From positions 1 to 64,000 of the forward strand of contig CANNGJ010000017.1 of the NCBI GenBank assembly GCA_947504185.1: 64,000 bases of DNA, written 5' to 3'. A program made the position numbers and the translations under genes. Of this stretch, positions 8,262-16,733 are shown piece after piece; positions within the stretch are counted from its first letter, which is position 1; each line of letters starts with the position of its first letter. The notes under the pieces were generated by a model. It did not search any database, was not told where the DNA came from, and saw only the letters and a list, made by a program, of their open reading frames with translations. This DNA is from an uncultured Tenacibaculum sp. Lineage in GTDB: Bacteria > Bacteroidota > Bacteroidia > Flavobacteriales > Flavobacteriaceae.

Positions 8262-9218
8262 TTAAAAATTCAATTTCTCTTTAATGCTATAATGTTTTTG
8301 TTGTGGATTACTTTTAATAATTAGCTCACCTAAAAAGCCTGCTAAAAATAATAAAGTACCTAAAATCATTGAAGTTAGTGCAATATAAAACCAAGGGTTA
8401 CTAGTTACTAAAATGGTTTTTATACCTGCAGATAAACGGTATAATTTCATTGCTCCAATAAAAAAAGCAGCACAAAACCCAAAGATAAACATTAGGCTAC
8501 CCCATAAACCAAAAAAGTGCATTGGACGTTTCCCAAATTTTGAAAGGAATGAAATGGTAATTAAATCTAAAAAACCATTAACAAAACGATCCATCCCGAA
8601 CTTGGTTACACCGTATTTTCGTGCTTGATGTTGCACAACTTTTTCATCAATACGATTAAACCCTTCATTTTTTGCTAAAACAGGAATGTAACGATGCATT
8701 TCGCCACTAACCTTTACAGCTTTTACTACTTCGTTTTTATAAGCCTTTAAGCCACAATTAAAATCATGTAATTTTAAACCTGATGTTTTACGAGCAGCCC
8801 AATTAAAGAGTTTAGAAGGAATGTTTTTGGTAACAACATTATCGTAACGCTTTTTTTTCCATCCAGAAATTAAATCGAAATTATCTTCAACAATAAGTTT
8901 ATATAACTCAGGTATTTCATCTGGACTATCTTGTAAATCGGCATCCATGGTAATCACAACACATCCTTGAGCTAAACCAAAACCAGCATCTAAAGCTTGT
9001 GATTTTCCATAGTTTTTTTGAAAACGAATTCCTTTAACTGCCTTGTTTTTTGAAGATAGCAGTTCGATAACTTCCCAAGAGGTATCAGTACTACCATCAT
9101 CAATAAAAATAAGTTCGTATAAATAATGATTGGATTGCATAACTTTTGCAATCCAATCGTGTAATTCTTGTAAAGATTCTTCTTCGTTAAGAAGTGGTAT
9201 TACTACCGATATATCCAT
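8262..9218 (-). CDS. DPM1/GtrB-like membrane glycosyltransferase family 2
   Basis: A 318-residue enzyme with an N-terminal GT2 domain (VVIPLLNEEESL at about 5-16, DDGSTDTSW at about 41-49, DADLQDSP near 92-99) and two C-terminal membrane helices at about 235-260 and 272-300. This is the architecture of polyprenyl-phosphate sugar transferases such as GtrB/ArnC, which load a sugar onto a lipid carrier at the inner face of the membrane. The sugar cannot be read. It lies downstream of the DUF4199 gene in the same direction, a pairing I recall as common in Flavobacteriia. Confidence 0.88.
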   Translation of the reverse strand: MDISVVIPLLNEEESLQELHDWIAKVMQSNHYLYELIFIDDGSTDTSWEVIELLSSKNKAVKGIRFQKNYGKSQALDAGFGLAQGCVVITMDADLQDSPDEIPELYKLIVEDNFDLISGWKKKRYDNVVTKNIPSKLFNWAARKTSGLKLHDFNCGLKAYKNEVVKAVKVSGEMHRYIPVLAKNEGFNRIDEKVVQHQARKYGVTKFGMDRFVNGFLDLITISFLSKFGKRPMHFFGLWGSLMFIFGFCAAFFIGAMKLYRLSAGIKTILVTSNPWFYIALTSMILGTLLFLAGFLGELIIKSNPQQKHYSIKEKLNF

Positions 9219-9299
9219 AGTATGTATTCCAAATATTTAAAGATGTAAAGTTACGAAGTCTTTATTAAATTTTATAATCATTACTTTCTTAAACAATTC

Positions 9300-9821
9300 T
9301 TAATAATCGTTTTCTTCTGTTTTCTTCATGATTGCTGCAACAATAGCGGAAGTTACAAAACCAAAAAAAGCAGACATCCCTAAAATCAAAGCAGAAATTA
9401 TACCTGGGCTTTGAAATTTTTTAGCAGATTCAGTAAAAGTTTCAACTTGCTCTTCTGTCATACCTCCATCAAGCCATGCTTGTTGTTGAACTTCCATAGC
9501 TAACTCTTGAAAACCAGGATCAATAACATTCATAAAAAGTAAAGTATATACAAGTGAAATAACACCACTTATCATTGCTATTCCCATACCTATTTTTAAT
9601 CCTTGAGTCCAAGAAATTAGCTCATTATTACTTTTTTTATACTTTTTTATTCCTATAATTACAAAAGCTATTAACCCAATAAACCATACCAAAGTATTTA
9701 TCCAATTAAATTCTATTAATAAGCCAGAAGCCCATAAAATTAAATGAATGATAGATCCTATTAGACCTAAATACAACCCATAATTTAAAATAATACTTTT
9801 ACTGTTTGCTTGATTTTCCAT
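9300..9821 (-). CDS. DUF4199 integral membrane protein
   Basis: A 173-residue protein matching the DUF4199 family, with four likely membrane helices (about residues 10-33, 38-58, 74-98 and 136-165) and a soluble acidic loop between helices 3 and 4. The function is unknown. It probably shares a transcript with the DPM1-like glycosyltransferase 81 nt downstream, so a role in lipid-linked sugar metabolism is possible but inferred. A TATATTTG box lies 22 nt upstream of its ATG. Confidence 0.8.
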   Translation of the reverse strand: MENQANSKSIILNYGLYLGLIGSIIHLILWASGLLIEFNWINTLVWFIGLIAFVIIGIKKYKKSNNELISWTQGLKIGMGIAMISGVISLVYTLLFMNVIDPGFQELAMEVQQQAWLDGGMTEEQVETFTESAKKFQSPGIISALILGMSAFFGFVTSAIVAAIMKKTEENDY

Positions 9822-9843
9822 TGTTTAATTTTAGTTAGTTTAA

Positions 9844-9851
9844 CAAATATA
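9844..9851 (-). promoter_or_regulatory. -7 box of the DUF4199 gene
   Basis: CAAATATA reads TATATTTG on the minus strand, matching TAnnTTTG, 22 nt before the DUF4199 start. No clear -33 TTG is found at 17-23 nt. Confidence 0.4.
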
Positions 9852-9951
9852 TAGTTTTTTGTCTTGTAGATTTTATAATAAAAAATATACAGAACAATAC
9901 ATTAGTATTCAAAGAGTTAAAAATGTTACAAAAAATACTATATTTTTTTCG

Positions 9952-9981
9952 TTGTTTTTTTCAAAAAAGGCTGTAAATTTG
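9952..9981 (+). promoter_or_regulatory. promoter of the SRP RNA gene
   Basis: TTG (9952-9954), a 19-nt spacer and TAAATTTG (9974-9981) form a textbook Bacteroidota promoter. The predicted start falls at the first base pairs of the SRP RNA helix (about 9985). Confidence 0.75.
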
Positions 9982-9984
9982 CAG

Positions 9985-10086
9985 CGGCAAGTCCTACACA
10001 ACTAGCTCCCTTTGAATCCCCCAGGGCGGGAACGCAGCAAGGGTATTAGGTTGTAGCAGTGTGATGTAGGTAGCTTGCCTTTTTTT
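9985..10086 (+). ncRNA. ffs: bacterial signal recognition particle RNA (4.5S type)
   Basis: About 100 nt folding as one long hairpin. GGCAAG (9986-9991) pairs with CTTGCC (10074-10079), and the tip carries the conserved Ffh-binding block GGGCGGGAACGCAGCAAGGG (10024-10043) with its tetraloop and the asymmetric AGCA side. It scaffolds Ffh for co-translational targeting of inner-membrane proteins. A T-tract at 10080-10086 directly after the stem acts as terminator. It is a compact form without an Alu domain and converges on xerD. Confidence 0.93.
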
Positions 10087-10106
10087 GTACCCGATAGTTT
10101 CGTAAA

Positions 10107-11030
10107 TTATTCTTCCTCTTCTTTTAAATTTAAACTACTTCTAGGGTGATGTAAATCAACAACTTCTTGAAGATAACTAGTATCTAAATGCACATAAATT
10201 TCTGTTGTTGTAATACTTTCATGACCTAATAATTGTTGAATAACACGTAAATCTGCCCCGTTTTTTAATAAATACGTTGCAAAAGAATGACGTAAAGTAT
10301 GTGGACCAATACTTTTTTTGATATTAGCTTTTATAGCTAATTCTTTTAGAATGATGAAAATCATTTGTCGAGTTAATCGTTTTCCTCTTCTGTTTAAAAA
10401 AACGATATCTTCTTCATCTTTTTTTGGAGTAATTTGAGACCTAATATGATTAATATAAAACTTCAATCGATGAATGGTAGTAATATGAATTGGAACAAAA
10501 CGATATTTATTTCCCTTTCCTAGTACCTTGATATATCCTTCGTCAAAAAATAAATCTGATAGTTGTAAATTAATTAATTCACTAACACGTAATCCACAAC
10601 TATATATAGTTTCGATGATAGTTTTATTGCGTTCACCTTGTGGGTGGCTTAAGTCTATTGCAGAAATCAGATCATCTATTTCTTCTTTTTCTAGGGTGTC
10701 AGGTAACTTTCTAGTAATATTTGGGCTTTCGATTAAGTCTGTTGGATTATCTTTTCTGTAGTCTTCAAAAACTAAATAATCGAAAAAACTTCGTAGACCT
10801 GATATTAAACGAGCTTGACTTCTAGAATTAATATCTTTACTAGCTTCATAAATAAATTGTTGGATGTTTTGAGTGTTAATATTGATTGGAGTTGCATTAC
10901 TCTCTTTAAATTCCAAGAATAAAACTAACTTTTTAACATCTCTTTGGTAACTAGAAATAGAGTTTTTTGATAGCGCTCTTTCTATTTTTAAGTAGTTGAC
11001 GTAGTCAGAAGTTGCTTGTTTCCAGTTCAT
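10107..11030 (-). CDS. xerD: tyrosine recombinase XerD/XerC type
   Basis: A 307-residue site-specific recombinase. The N-terminal SAM-like core-binding domain (about 1-95) precedes the catalytic domain with Arg in SCGLRVSELI (near 147), Lys in GKGNKYR (near 171), HTLRHSFATYL (near 249), the LGH histidine and the nucleophilic Tyr in EIYVHLD (near 281). All catalytic residues are present. It resolves chromosome dimers at dif. There are no nearby integrase targets or mobile genes, and the neighbourhood (ffs, aroQ) is housekeeping, so a chromosomal Xer role is likelier than an element integrase. XerC versus XerD cannot be separated by eye. Confidence 0.88.
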   Translation of the reverse strand: MNWKQATSDYVNYLKIERALSKNSISSYQRDVKKLVLFLEFKESNATPININTQNIQQFIYEASKDINSRSQARLISGLRSFFDYLVFEDYRKDNPTDLIESPNITRKLPDTLEKEEIDDLISAIDLSHPQGERNKTIIETIYSCGLRVSELINLQLSDLFFDEGYIKVLGKGNKYRFVPIHITTIHRLKFYINHIRSQITPKKDEEDIVFLNRRGKRLTRQMIFIILKELAIKANIKKSIGPHTLRHSFATYLLKNGADLRVIQQLLGHESITTTEIYVHLDTSYLQEVVDLHHPRSSLNLKEEEE

Positions 11031-11087
11031 TACGAAAATTATGTGTTTTTTATTATAAATTAATATAATTAAGACTAAAAATAGAAG

Positions 11088-11095
11088 TAAATTTG
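11088..11095 (+). promoter_or_regulatory. -7 box of the first beta-barrel gene
   Basis: TAAATTTG matches the Bacteroidota -7 consensus and gives a leader of about 30 nt before the ATG at 11130. The -33 region is A+T-rich without a TTG. Confidence 0.5.
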
Positions 11096-11129
11096 CCGGA
11101 CAAAATTATAATTAATTAAATTAAAAATT

Positions 11130-11606
11130 ATGAAAAAATTATTATTAGTTGCTATGATGGCATTTGGTGTTGCTGTTAGTGCACAAGAAGGAGAATTAAA
11201 CGTTGGAGGTACAATTGGTTTACCTACAGGTGATGCAAGTGACTTTTTTGACGTTACTGGAGCTATCGAAGCTAATTACTTATTTACTGCTTCTGAAAAG
11301 TTTAAAGTTGGACCATCTGTATCTTACTTACATTTTAATGGAGAAGGAGCTGATATCGCTTTTTTACCTTTAGCTGTAGCTGGACGTTATGATGTTTCTG
11401 AAAAATTTATTGTTGGAGCTGATTTAGGGTATGGTATTGGAGTTAGACCTTCAGGAAATACTCAAAGTGGTTTTTATTACAGACCAATGGTAGGTTATAA
11501 AGCAACAGATAAGATTACTATTCATGTTGATTATTCAAGTGTAGCTCTTGATAATGTAACTGCATCTTCTTTTGGTTTAGGAGGAACTTACTCTTTTTCT
11601 TTATAA
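11130..11606 (+). CDS. small outer-membrane beta-barrel protein
   Basis: A 158-residue secreted protein. A Sec signal peptide (MKKLLLVAMMAFGVAVSAQ) is followed by alternating hydrophobic/aromatic strands such as FKVGPSVSYLHF and FIVGADLGYGIG, ending in the Y-x-F-x-L type C-terminus expected for BAM substrates. This is an eight-strand OmpX/outer-membrane-beta-barrel type protein; its ligand is unknown. The signal peptide and 5' leader closely resemble those of the next gene, suggesting tandem duplication. It has its own promoter box and terminator. Confidence 0.82.
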   Translation: MKKLLLVAMMAFGVAVSAQEGELNVGGTIGLPTGDASDFFDVTGAIEANYLFTASEKFKVGPSVSYLHFNGEGADIAFLPLAVAGRYDVSEKFIVGADLGYGIGVRPSGNTQSGFYYRPMVGYKATDKITIHVDYSSVALDNVTASSFGLGGTYSFSL

Positions 11607-11636
11607 TATAAAGAGGAAATAAAAATTTTATATTAT

Positions 11637-11671
11637 AAAACACAACTATAAATTTATAGTTGTGTTTTTTT
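11637..11671 (+). terminator. terminator after the first beta-barrel gene
   Basis: A perfect 32-nt palindrome (AAAACACAACTATAAA and its complement, 11637-11668) is followed by further T residues. It separates the two tandem barrel genes. Confidence 0.85.
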
Positions 11672-11682
11672 ATGCCCATAAA

Positions 11683-11713
11683 TTTGGGTGATTGAAAAAT
11701 AAATATATTTTTG
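11683..11713 (+). promoter_or_regulatory. promoter of the second beta-barrel gene
   Basis: TTTG (11683-11686), a 19-nt spacer and TATTTTTG (11706-11713) are a full match to the Bacteroidota promoter, 33 nt before the ATG at 11747. Confidence 0.72.
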
Positions 11714-11746
11714 TTGAACAAACTTATAATTATTAAAATTAAAATT

Positions 11747-12268
11747 ATGAAAAAAATATTACTAGTAGTTGCTATGGTAGCATTTGGTTTAACAGCTAAT
11801 GCACAAAAATTTGGAGTAAAAGGAGGTTTGAATTTTTCAAACATAACAGTTAATACTTCTGGTCTATCAGCTTCACCAGATGGGAGAACTTCTTTTTATA
11901 TTGGTGGTTTAGTTGATTTTACAATTAGCGAAAAATTCCATATTCAGCCGGAAGTTTTATTCTCTTCAGAAGGAGCAAAAGATGCAGATATTAGTTTTGT
12001 GAATATTCCAGTAATGGCAAAGTATTATGTTGCTGAAAACTTTAGTTTACAAGCTGGACCACAGATAGGTTTTGTTGTTGATGCTGAAGGAGGAACTGAC
12101 GGTTTAGAAACGGCAAATTTTGGATTAGGATTAGGAGCTGGATATGAATTAGAAGGAGGGTTGTTTTTTGACGCAAGATATAACTTTGGGTTATCTAATA
12201 TAGCAAAAGCTGACGGATTTGAAGTTGACACTAAGTCTTTTCAAGTAGGTTTAGGGTATAGATTTTAA
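11747..12268 (+). CDS. PorT-family outer-membrane beta-barrel protein
   Basis: A 173-residue exported protein with signal peptide MKKILLVVAMVAFGLTANAQ, then KFGVKGGLNFSNI, the typical first strand of PorT/OMP_b-brl_2 barrels, and a C-terminal GLGYRF strand ending in Phe. The frame is open upstream to a TTG at 11711, but that TTG lies inside the promoter box, so I use the ATG at 11747. It is probably a structural outer-membrane protein; despite the family name there is no evidence that it is the secretion protein PorT. A strong terminator follows. Confidence 0.83.
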   Translation: MKKILLVVAMVAFGLTANAQKFGVKGGLNFSNITVNTSGLSASPDGRTSFYIGGLVDFTISEKFHIQPEVLFSSEGAKDADISFVNIPVMAKYYVAENFSLQAGPQIGFVVDAEGGTDGLETANFGLGLGAGYELEGGLFFDARYNFGLSNIAKADGFEVDTKSFQVGLGYRF

Positions 12269-12283
12269 TCTATAGGAATAGAT

Positions 12284-12317
12284 AAAAAAAGGAAGCAAGA
12301 AATTGCTTCCTTTTTTT
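12284..12317 (+). terminator. terminator after the second beta-barrel gene
   Basis: GGAAGCAA (12291-12298), a GAAA tetraloop and TTGCTTCC (12303-12310) are flanked by A7 and T7 runs: a compact intrinsic terminator. Confidence 0.9.
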
Positions 12318-12365
12318 ATGCTTAAGATTTAAAAACAGTATTTTTACTTTTCAGAAATAACTAGT

Positions 12366-12782
12366 ATGAAGAAACTGATTATAATCAATGGGCCTAACTT
12401 AAATTTATTAGGAAAGAGAGAACCCAAAATTTATGGAGCTAATTCTTTTGAAGATTTTTTTAAAAAATTAAAGGAAAAGTATGATAATATCCAGTTAGAA
12501 TATTATCAATCTAATATTGAAGGAGAGTTGATTGATAAATTACACGATGTTGGTTTTGATTATGATGGAGTAATTTTAAATGCTGCTGCTTATACACATA
12601 CTTCTGTAGGAATAGGAGATGCTGTTAAAGGAATTGAAACCCCTGTTATAGAAGTGCATATATCTAACGTACATTCTCGTGAAGAATTTCGTCATATAAG
12701 TTATATAGCACTAAATGCTAAAGGTGTAATTACTGGTTTTGGTTTACAGAGTTATGAATTAGCGATTCAAAGTTTTTTGTAA
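12366..12782 (+). CDS. aroQ: type II 3-dehydroquinate dehydratase
   Basis: A 138-residue AroQ that dehydrates 3-dehydroquinate to 3-dehydroshikimate in the shikimate pathway; it is a cytoplasmic dodecamer in characterised relatives. The N-terminal INGPNLNLLGKREPKIYG contains the active-site Arg18 and Tyr23, then YQSNIEGELID, NAAAYTHTS and the histidine block EVHISNVHSREEFRH near residues 94-108. The length is typical. The 3' end overlaps the convergent DUF4105 gene by 24 nt. aroK of the same pathway is at 47 kb. Confidence 0.95.
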   Translation: MKKLIIINGPNLNLLGKREPKIYGANSFEDFFKKLKEKYDNIQLEYYQSNIEGELIDKLHDVGFDYDGVILNAAAYTHTSVGIGDAVKGIETPVIEVHISNVHSREEFRHISYIALNAKGVITGFGLQSYELAIQSFL

Positions 12783-13943
12783 AAACAAATAACGAATTCC
12801 TAATAAAATAAAAAAAGGGACTAATACATAAGAGAATAACTGAATTTTTGTAATCCAAATAATTGGGATTAAACAAAGTAAAATAAGTGCTATTTTAAAA
12901 TATAATTTAATCCACTTTGGGTGATTGTTCTTTAATAACACAAAAGCAATAACTAGGTTAGGGGCAAATGCCCACAAGAAATTAAAGTTATTTGGAGCTG
13001 TAGAATGATTGGTGAAAAACCAAAGGAAAACAATTAAAACACCAACTATTCCTGTTAAAAATAAAAGTAAAAAATCAAGCCACTTGGTTCTTTTTTTGTT
13101 TTTATAATCTTTGTAAGTAATAAACATTCCGACTAATGATATTAGTAGAATTACTAAAAGCGGATTAAAAGCATCACTTTTTGGCTCTTGCTCTTTAAAA
13201 TCTAATAAAGTATTCGTTTTTGAAATTAAGTTTTCTACTTTATCATTCTTCTTAACTTTTGATTCTTGTAAAGCTTTAAAAACATAATCTGGTAAATACA
13301 AATATTCGGTAGGTGATGCAACCTTATCTAGTTTGCTTCCTAAAGCAACGTTTATACCTAAACTACCCCAAGTATTTGGGTTAATCTCTTTATTCATTAA
13401 TTGCCTGATAGATAAATCGCTTTTAACAAAATCATCTTTAAGAATTAAGTTTTCACCTAAAGTGTTTTGAATAATATCACGCGGTTTAGTAGCACAGTTA
13501 TCAAAAAAAGGATCGTAAAAATAACTCGCGTTTTTGGGAGCTGCATTTATTTCTAAAAATTGAAAAACTTCATTTTTTTGCTTCTCAGTTAGATTAAGTA
13601 CTTGTTCTTTAACCCAACGTTTATCTTTTTGTGAGCTTTTTAAGGCTAAATAAAAAGGATACCTAGCTAACTTATATTTCATAAAACCTTTAGTAAAATC
13701 AATATAAAAATTAGGGTTTTCAAAATTGATAATCCCATAATTATAGATTAAATCTAATTGTAACATAGGGTCTTTAACTCTAATAGCTGTATGACCAAAT
13801 TTTTCATACAAAGCTTCACCAGGACCTGAAGTAATGATGCTTATTTTTGAGAACTTAGATAAACTTAGCGTACTTGAAGTTTGAGAAAAAGAAAGGATAC
13901 TCCAAAGTATTAAAACTAATAGGATAATATGTTTTTTGATCAT
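12759..13943 (-). CDS. DUF4105 (Lnb N-terminal-like) membrane protein
   Basis: A 394-residue protein with a signal peptide (cleavage likely after LSFSQ near residue 21), a periplasmic DUF4105 domain over about 30-230 (EALYEKFGHTAIRVKD, YNYGIINF, FDNCATKPRD) and a C-terminal part with four or five membrane helices. DUF4105 resembles the N-terminal region of Lnb (lacto-N-biosidase chaperone-like) and has a Cys/His pattern of papain-like folds, but the function in Bacteroidota is unknown. It is convergent with aroQ and overlaps it at the 3' end. Confidence 0.82.
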   Translation of the reverse strand: MIKKHIILLVLILWSILSFSQTSSTLSLSKFSKISIITSGPGEALYEKFGHTAIRVKDPMLQLDLIYNYGIINFENPNFYIDFTKGFMKYKLARYPFYLALKSSQKDKRWVKEQVLNLTEKQKNEVFQFLEINAAPKNASYFYDPFFDNCATKPRDIIQNTLGENLILKDDFVKSDLSIRQLMNKEINPNTWGSLGINVALGSKLDKVASPTEYLYLPDYVFKALQESKVKKNDKVENLISKTNTLLDFKEQEPKSDAFNPLLVILLISLVGMFITYKDYKNKKRTKWLDFLLLFLTGIVGVLIVFLWFFTNHSTAPNNFNFLWAFAPNLVIAFVLLKNNHPKWIKLYFKIALILLCLIPIIWITKIQLFSYVLVPFFILLGIRYLFLQKTLNR

Positions 13944-14019
13944 AATTTTTTATCTAAATTGAATACTGACAAATATCTAAATCTTAATTAAGAATTCATC
14001 AGTTTTATAAGCTAATATT

Positions 14020-14994
14020 TTAAAATTGTATACCAATATGTTCTGTTATAAATTGGCCAATCCTCTGTTCTAACCAATAATTTTCTGTATTAGTAAAAGA
14101 GGACATAAAACCAACATGCCCGCCATAATCAGGGGTTAGTAGATGAAAATTAGATATATTTTTAGCTTCATTTATAGGGTAACATTCTTTTGACAGAAAA
14201 CTGTCATCTAAAGCATTTACAAGTAGTGTAGGAACAGTTATTTCTGGAATAAAAGGTTTTGCACTGGCTTTTAACCAATAATCTTCTGAGCTTTCAAAAC
14301 CAAAGATAGGTACTGTATATTGTTTTTCTAAATGTTTGAATTTAGTGGCCTTAAATAGCAATTCTTTATTTAGTTTATAATCAGGGAATTTCTCTGCTTT
14401 TTCTAATAATTTAAGCTTCATAGTTCGAAGAAACTCATTAAGATACACTTTGTTTTTAAGTTTCGTTAATTCAGCTTGAGAAGTAGTTAAATCAACGGGG
14501 ACTGAAACGGCTATTCCTCCTTTTATAACAGAAGGTGTATCATACTCACCTAAGTACTTTAAGGTTAAATTTCCACCTAAACTGAACCCAAGAATAATAA
14601 TATTATCATAATTGTAGTTTGAAATTAAATGATTGATAATAAAATTAACATCATCAGTTTTTCCGCTATGATAGGTCTCTAATAATAAATTATCCTCACC
14701 ACTACAACCTCTTAAATTCATGCAAACAGTATCAAACCCTAAATTATTTAAATGATTAGAGTTGGTAATCATATAATTAGATTGCGAACTTCCTTCTAAA
14801 CCATGAATTAATAAAGCTAAAGATTTTGAACCTATAGTTGAAAAATCTAAATCAATAAAATCATGATCCCAAGTTGTAATTCTTTTTCGATTATAATTAA
14901 TTGTATCCTTCATAAATAAAGGACGGTATACCGTGTTAAAGTGCGCACTTTTAAAAGGTAAGCTTGGATTAAAATTACTAGTTAAAATAGGCAT
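14020..14994 (-). CDS. YheT-like alpha/beta hydrolase
   Basis: A 324-residue alpha/beta hydrolase of the YheT family. LIHGLEGSSQSNY forms the oxyanion side, NLRGCSGEDN follows, the nucleophile elbow is GFSLGGN, and the late DDSF and GGHVGF provide the Asp and His. The substrate is unknown; relatives are esterase-like. The frame is open to an ATG at 15255, but that would overlap the divergent pssA gene by 161 nt and the extra residues look non-protein-like, so the start is placed at MPILTSNF (14994). Confidence 0.85.
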   Translation of the reverse strand: MPILTSNFNPSLPFKSAHFNTVYRPLFMKDTINYNRKRITTWDHDFIDLDFSTIGSKSLALLIHGLEGSSQSNYMITNSNHLNNLGFDTVCMNLRGCSGEDNLLLETYHSGKTDDVNFIINHLISNYNYDNIIILGFSLGGNLTLKYLGEYDTPSVIKGGIAVSVPVDLTTSQAELTKLKNKVYLNEFLRTMKLKLLEKAEKFPDYKLNKELLFKATKFKHLEKQYTVPIFGFESSEDYWLKASAKPFIPEITVPTLLVNALDDSFLSKECYPINEAKNISNFHLLTPDYGGHVGFMSSFTNTENYWLEQRIGQFITEHIGIQF

Positions 14995-15094
14995 GATGTA
15001 GTTTTTTAACTCTTGTAAACAAATATGACAAAAAATACCTAAAATGTAAAACTCATAAAAGGATTTCTTATTTTCGCTATAAATATTAAAGATA

Positions 15095-15835
15095 ATGAAT
15101 ATTAAAAAGCATATCCCAAATTTATTAACCTTAGGGAATTTATTATGTGGTACAATTGCAACGATTTTTGCAATAAAAGGAGACTTTGTTACTACAGCAA
15201 TCTTAGTTGCTATAGGTATAGGATTTGATTTTCTTGATGGTTTTGCTGCTCGCATGCTAAATGTACAAGGAGAGTTAGGGAAGCAGTTAGATAGTTTAGC
15301 AGATATGGTTACTAGTGGTGTAGTGCCAGGTATAGTGATGCTACAACTTTTAGTAAATGCTTTAAATATTGATGCAGCGGGTTATTTTGGAATTGATATG
15401 TACGAATCAGCAGGAAGTTACTTGCCATATGTAGGCTTGTTATTGACCTTAGGAGCTTGCTATAGGTTAGCGAATTTTAATATTGATACACGTCAATCAG
15501 ATTCTTTTATCGGTGTACCAACACCAGCAATGACATTATTTGTTATTTCTTTACCATTGATAGCTGAGTTTTCATCGAATTCATTTTTTTTAGATATAAT
15601 TCATAATCAGTACTTTTTAATTCTGATAACAGTATTACTAACTTTTTTAATGAATGCTGAAATTCCTTTATTTGCTTTAAAATTTAAAACTTTTGGATTT
15701 AAAGAAAATGTATTAAAATATATGTTTTTATTAGTATCAATTATACTATTGATTATATTAAAATTTGTGGCAATCCCATTAATTATTATCCTATACGTAA
15801 TCATATCGATGATTAACAATTTGAAGAAAGTGTAA
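15095..15835 (+). CDS. pssA: CDP-diacylglycerol-serine O-phosphatidyltransferase
   Basis: A 246-residue multi-helix membrane enzyme of the CDP-alcohol phosphatidyltransferase class I family. The full catalytic motif D-G-x2-A-R-x8-G-x3-D-x3-D is present at residues 48-70 (Asp48, Arg53, Gly62, Asp66, Asp70). The length and the N-terminal IPNLLTLGNLLCGT match the PssA branch, which makes phosphatidylserine, the precursor of phosphatidylethanolamine, at the inner membrane. It is divergent from the YheT-like gene and its stop is 1 nt from the convergent MscS gene. Confidence 0.9.
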   Translation: MNIKKHIPNLLTLGNLLCGTIATIFAIKGDFVTTAILVAIGIGFDFLDGFAARMLNVQGELGKQLDSLADMVTSGVVPGIVMLQLLVNALNIDAAGYFGIDMYESAGSYLPYVGLLLTLGACYRLANFNIDTRQSDSFIGVPTPAMTLFVISLPLIAEFSSNSFFLDIIHNQYFLILITVLLTFLMNAEIPLFALKFKTFGFKENVLKYMFLLVSIILLIILKFVAIPLIIILYVIISMINNLKKV

Positions 15836-15836
15836 T

Positions 15837-16733
15837 TTATTTTTCTTTAGAATCTGTCTTTATTTCCTTGTCAAAAATATTCACACCTCCTTTTACTCCG
15901 AAATCTAGCGTAGTAACTGCATAGGCTAAAGAAATATCTTCTTTTTCAAAACGTTTTTTAATGCGCATAATTATTTCGTTCATGGCATTTAAATAATCTT
16001 TTTGATGCGTGAAATTAATCCAAAAGCGGAGTTCAAAATTATAAGAATAACTTCCTATTTCTGTAAAGTAAAAATCAATCACTTCATTTTTTAAAACAGC
16101 ATCAATTTTATCAACTTCTTCTAAAGAAGCACGTTTCACCAAATCTAAATCATCACCATAAGAAACCCCACTTTTAAAAATTACACGACGTTTACCAAAA
16201 GTAGAGTAGTTGGTAAACGTGTTATTGTAAATAAGTTGATTAGGGACAAATACCTCTTGTCCAGAAATAGTTTTTACCGAAGTTGTGATCATGCCAATCT
16301 CTATAATAGTGCCAAAGGTTTCATCAAGAGATACCCAATCGCCAACTTTAAATGGGCGTTGAACATTTAATAAAAATCCAGCAAAAGCATTAGAAGCAAT
16401 ATCTTTAAAAGCAAAACCAGCAACAATACCAACAATTCCTGCTCCTGCGAGTAATTTTGTAAGCACACTTTCTAATCCTAATACTTCAAGAGTTAAAAAG
16501 GTGCCCATTAGTTGGATAACAAAATAAATAACCGAAGAGATAAGACCTACAGCTTCAGGTTTAGTCTTGAATATTCTTTGATAAAACCGAATACTAAATT
16601 TTCTAATAAACTTGGCAAGGAAATAGAAAATTAGGAACACCACAAGGGCTAATAGTACTTTTGGTAAATAATTTATAGTTTCATCTTTCCACTGTAAAAG
16701 TGTTTTGTTGATATTTTTGATCCCGTCGTTCAT
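15837..16733 (-). CDS. MscS-family mechanosensitive ion channel
   Basis: A 298-residue small-conductance mechanosensitive channel. There are N-terminal helices at about 20-45 and 65-90, the pore helix rich in Gly/Ala (KLLAGAGIVGIVAGFAFKD, about 90-110), then the beta domain with PFKVGDWV and PNQLIYNNTFTNYS and a C-terminal alpha/beta domain. It releases solutes on hypo-osmotic shock. Its ATG directly abuts the stop of the APC permease gene (TAG then ATG), so the two are probably co-translated, which could link solute uptake and release. Confidence 0.9.
   Translation of the reverse strand: MNDGIKNINKTLLQWKDETINYLPKVLLALVVFLIFYFLAKFIRKFSIRFYQRIFKTKPEAVGLISSVIYFVIQLMGTFLTLEVLGLESVLTKLLAGAGIVGIVAGFAFKDIASNAFAGFLLNVQRPFKVGDWVSLDETFGTIIEIGMITTSVKTISGQEVFVPNQLIYNNTFTNYSTFGKRRVIFKSGVSYGDDLDLVKRASLEEVDKIDAVLKNEVIDFYFTEIGSYSYNFELRFWINFTHQKDYLNAMNEIIMRIKKRFEKEDISLAYAVTTLDFGVKGGVNIFDKEIKTDSKEK

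Noticed and set aside
10107-11030. XerD-like recombinase as the integrase of a mobile element
   Set aside because: There is no attachment-site repeat, no phage or conjugation gene nearby, and the neighbours are housekeeping genes; it fits the chromosomal Xer protein.
11518-11844. A 108-codon minus-strand reading frame across the two barrel genes
   Set aside because: It spans a strong terminator and a promoter of the plus strand and shows no protein-like features.
14995-15255. N-terminal extension of the YheT-like hydrolase
   Set aside because: It would overlap divergent pssA by 161 nt and has no family similarity; the ATG at 14994 is a better start.
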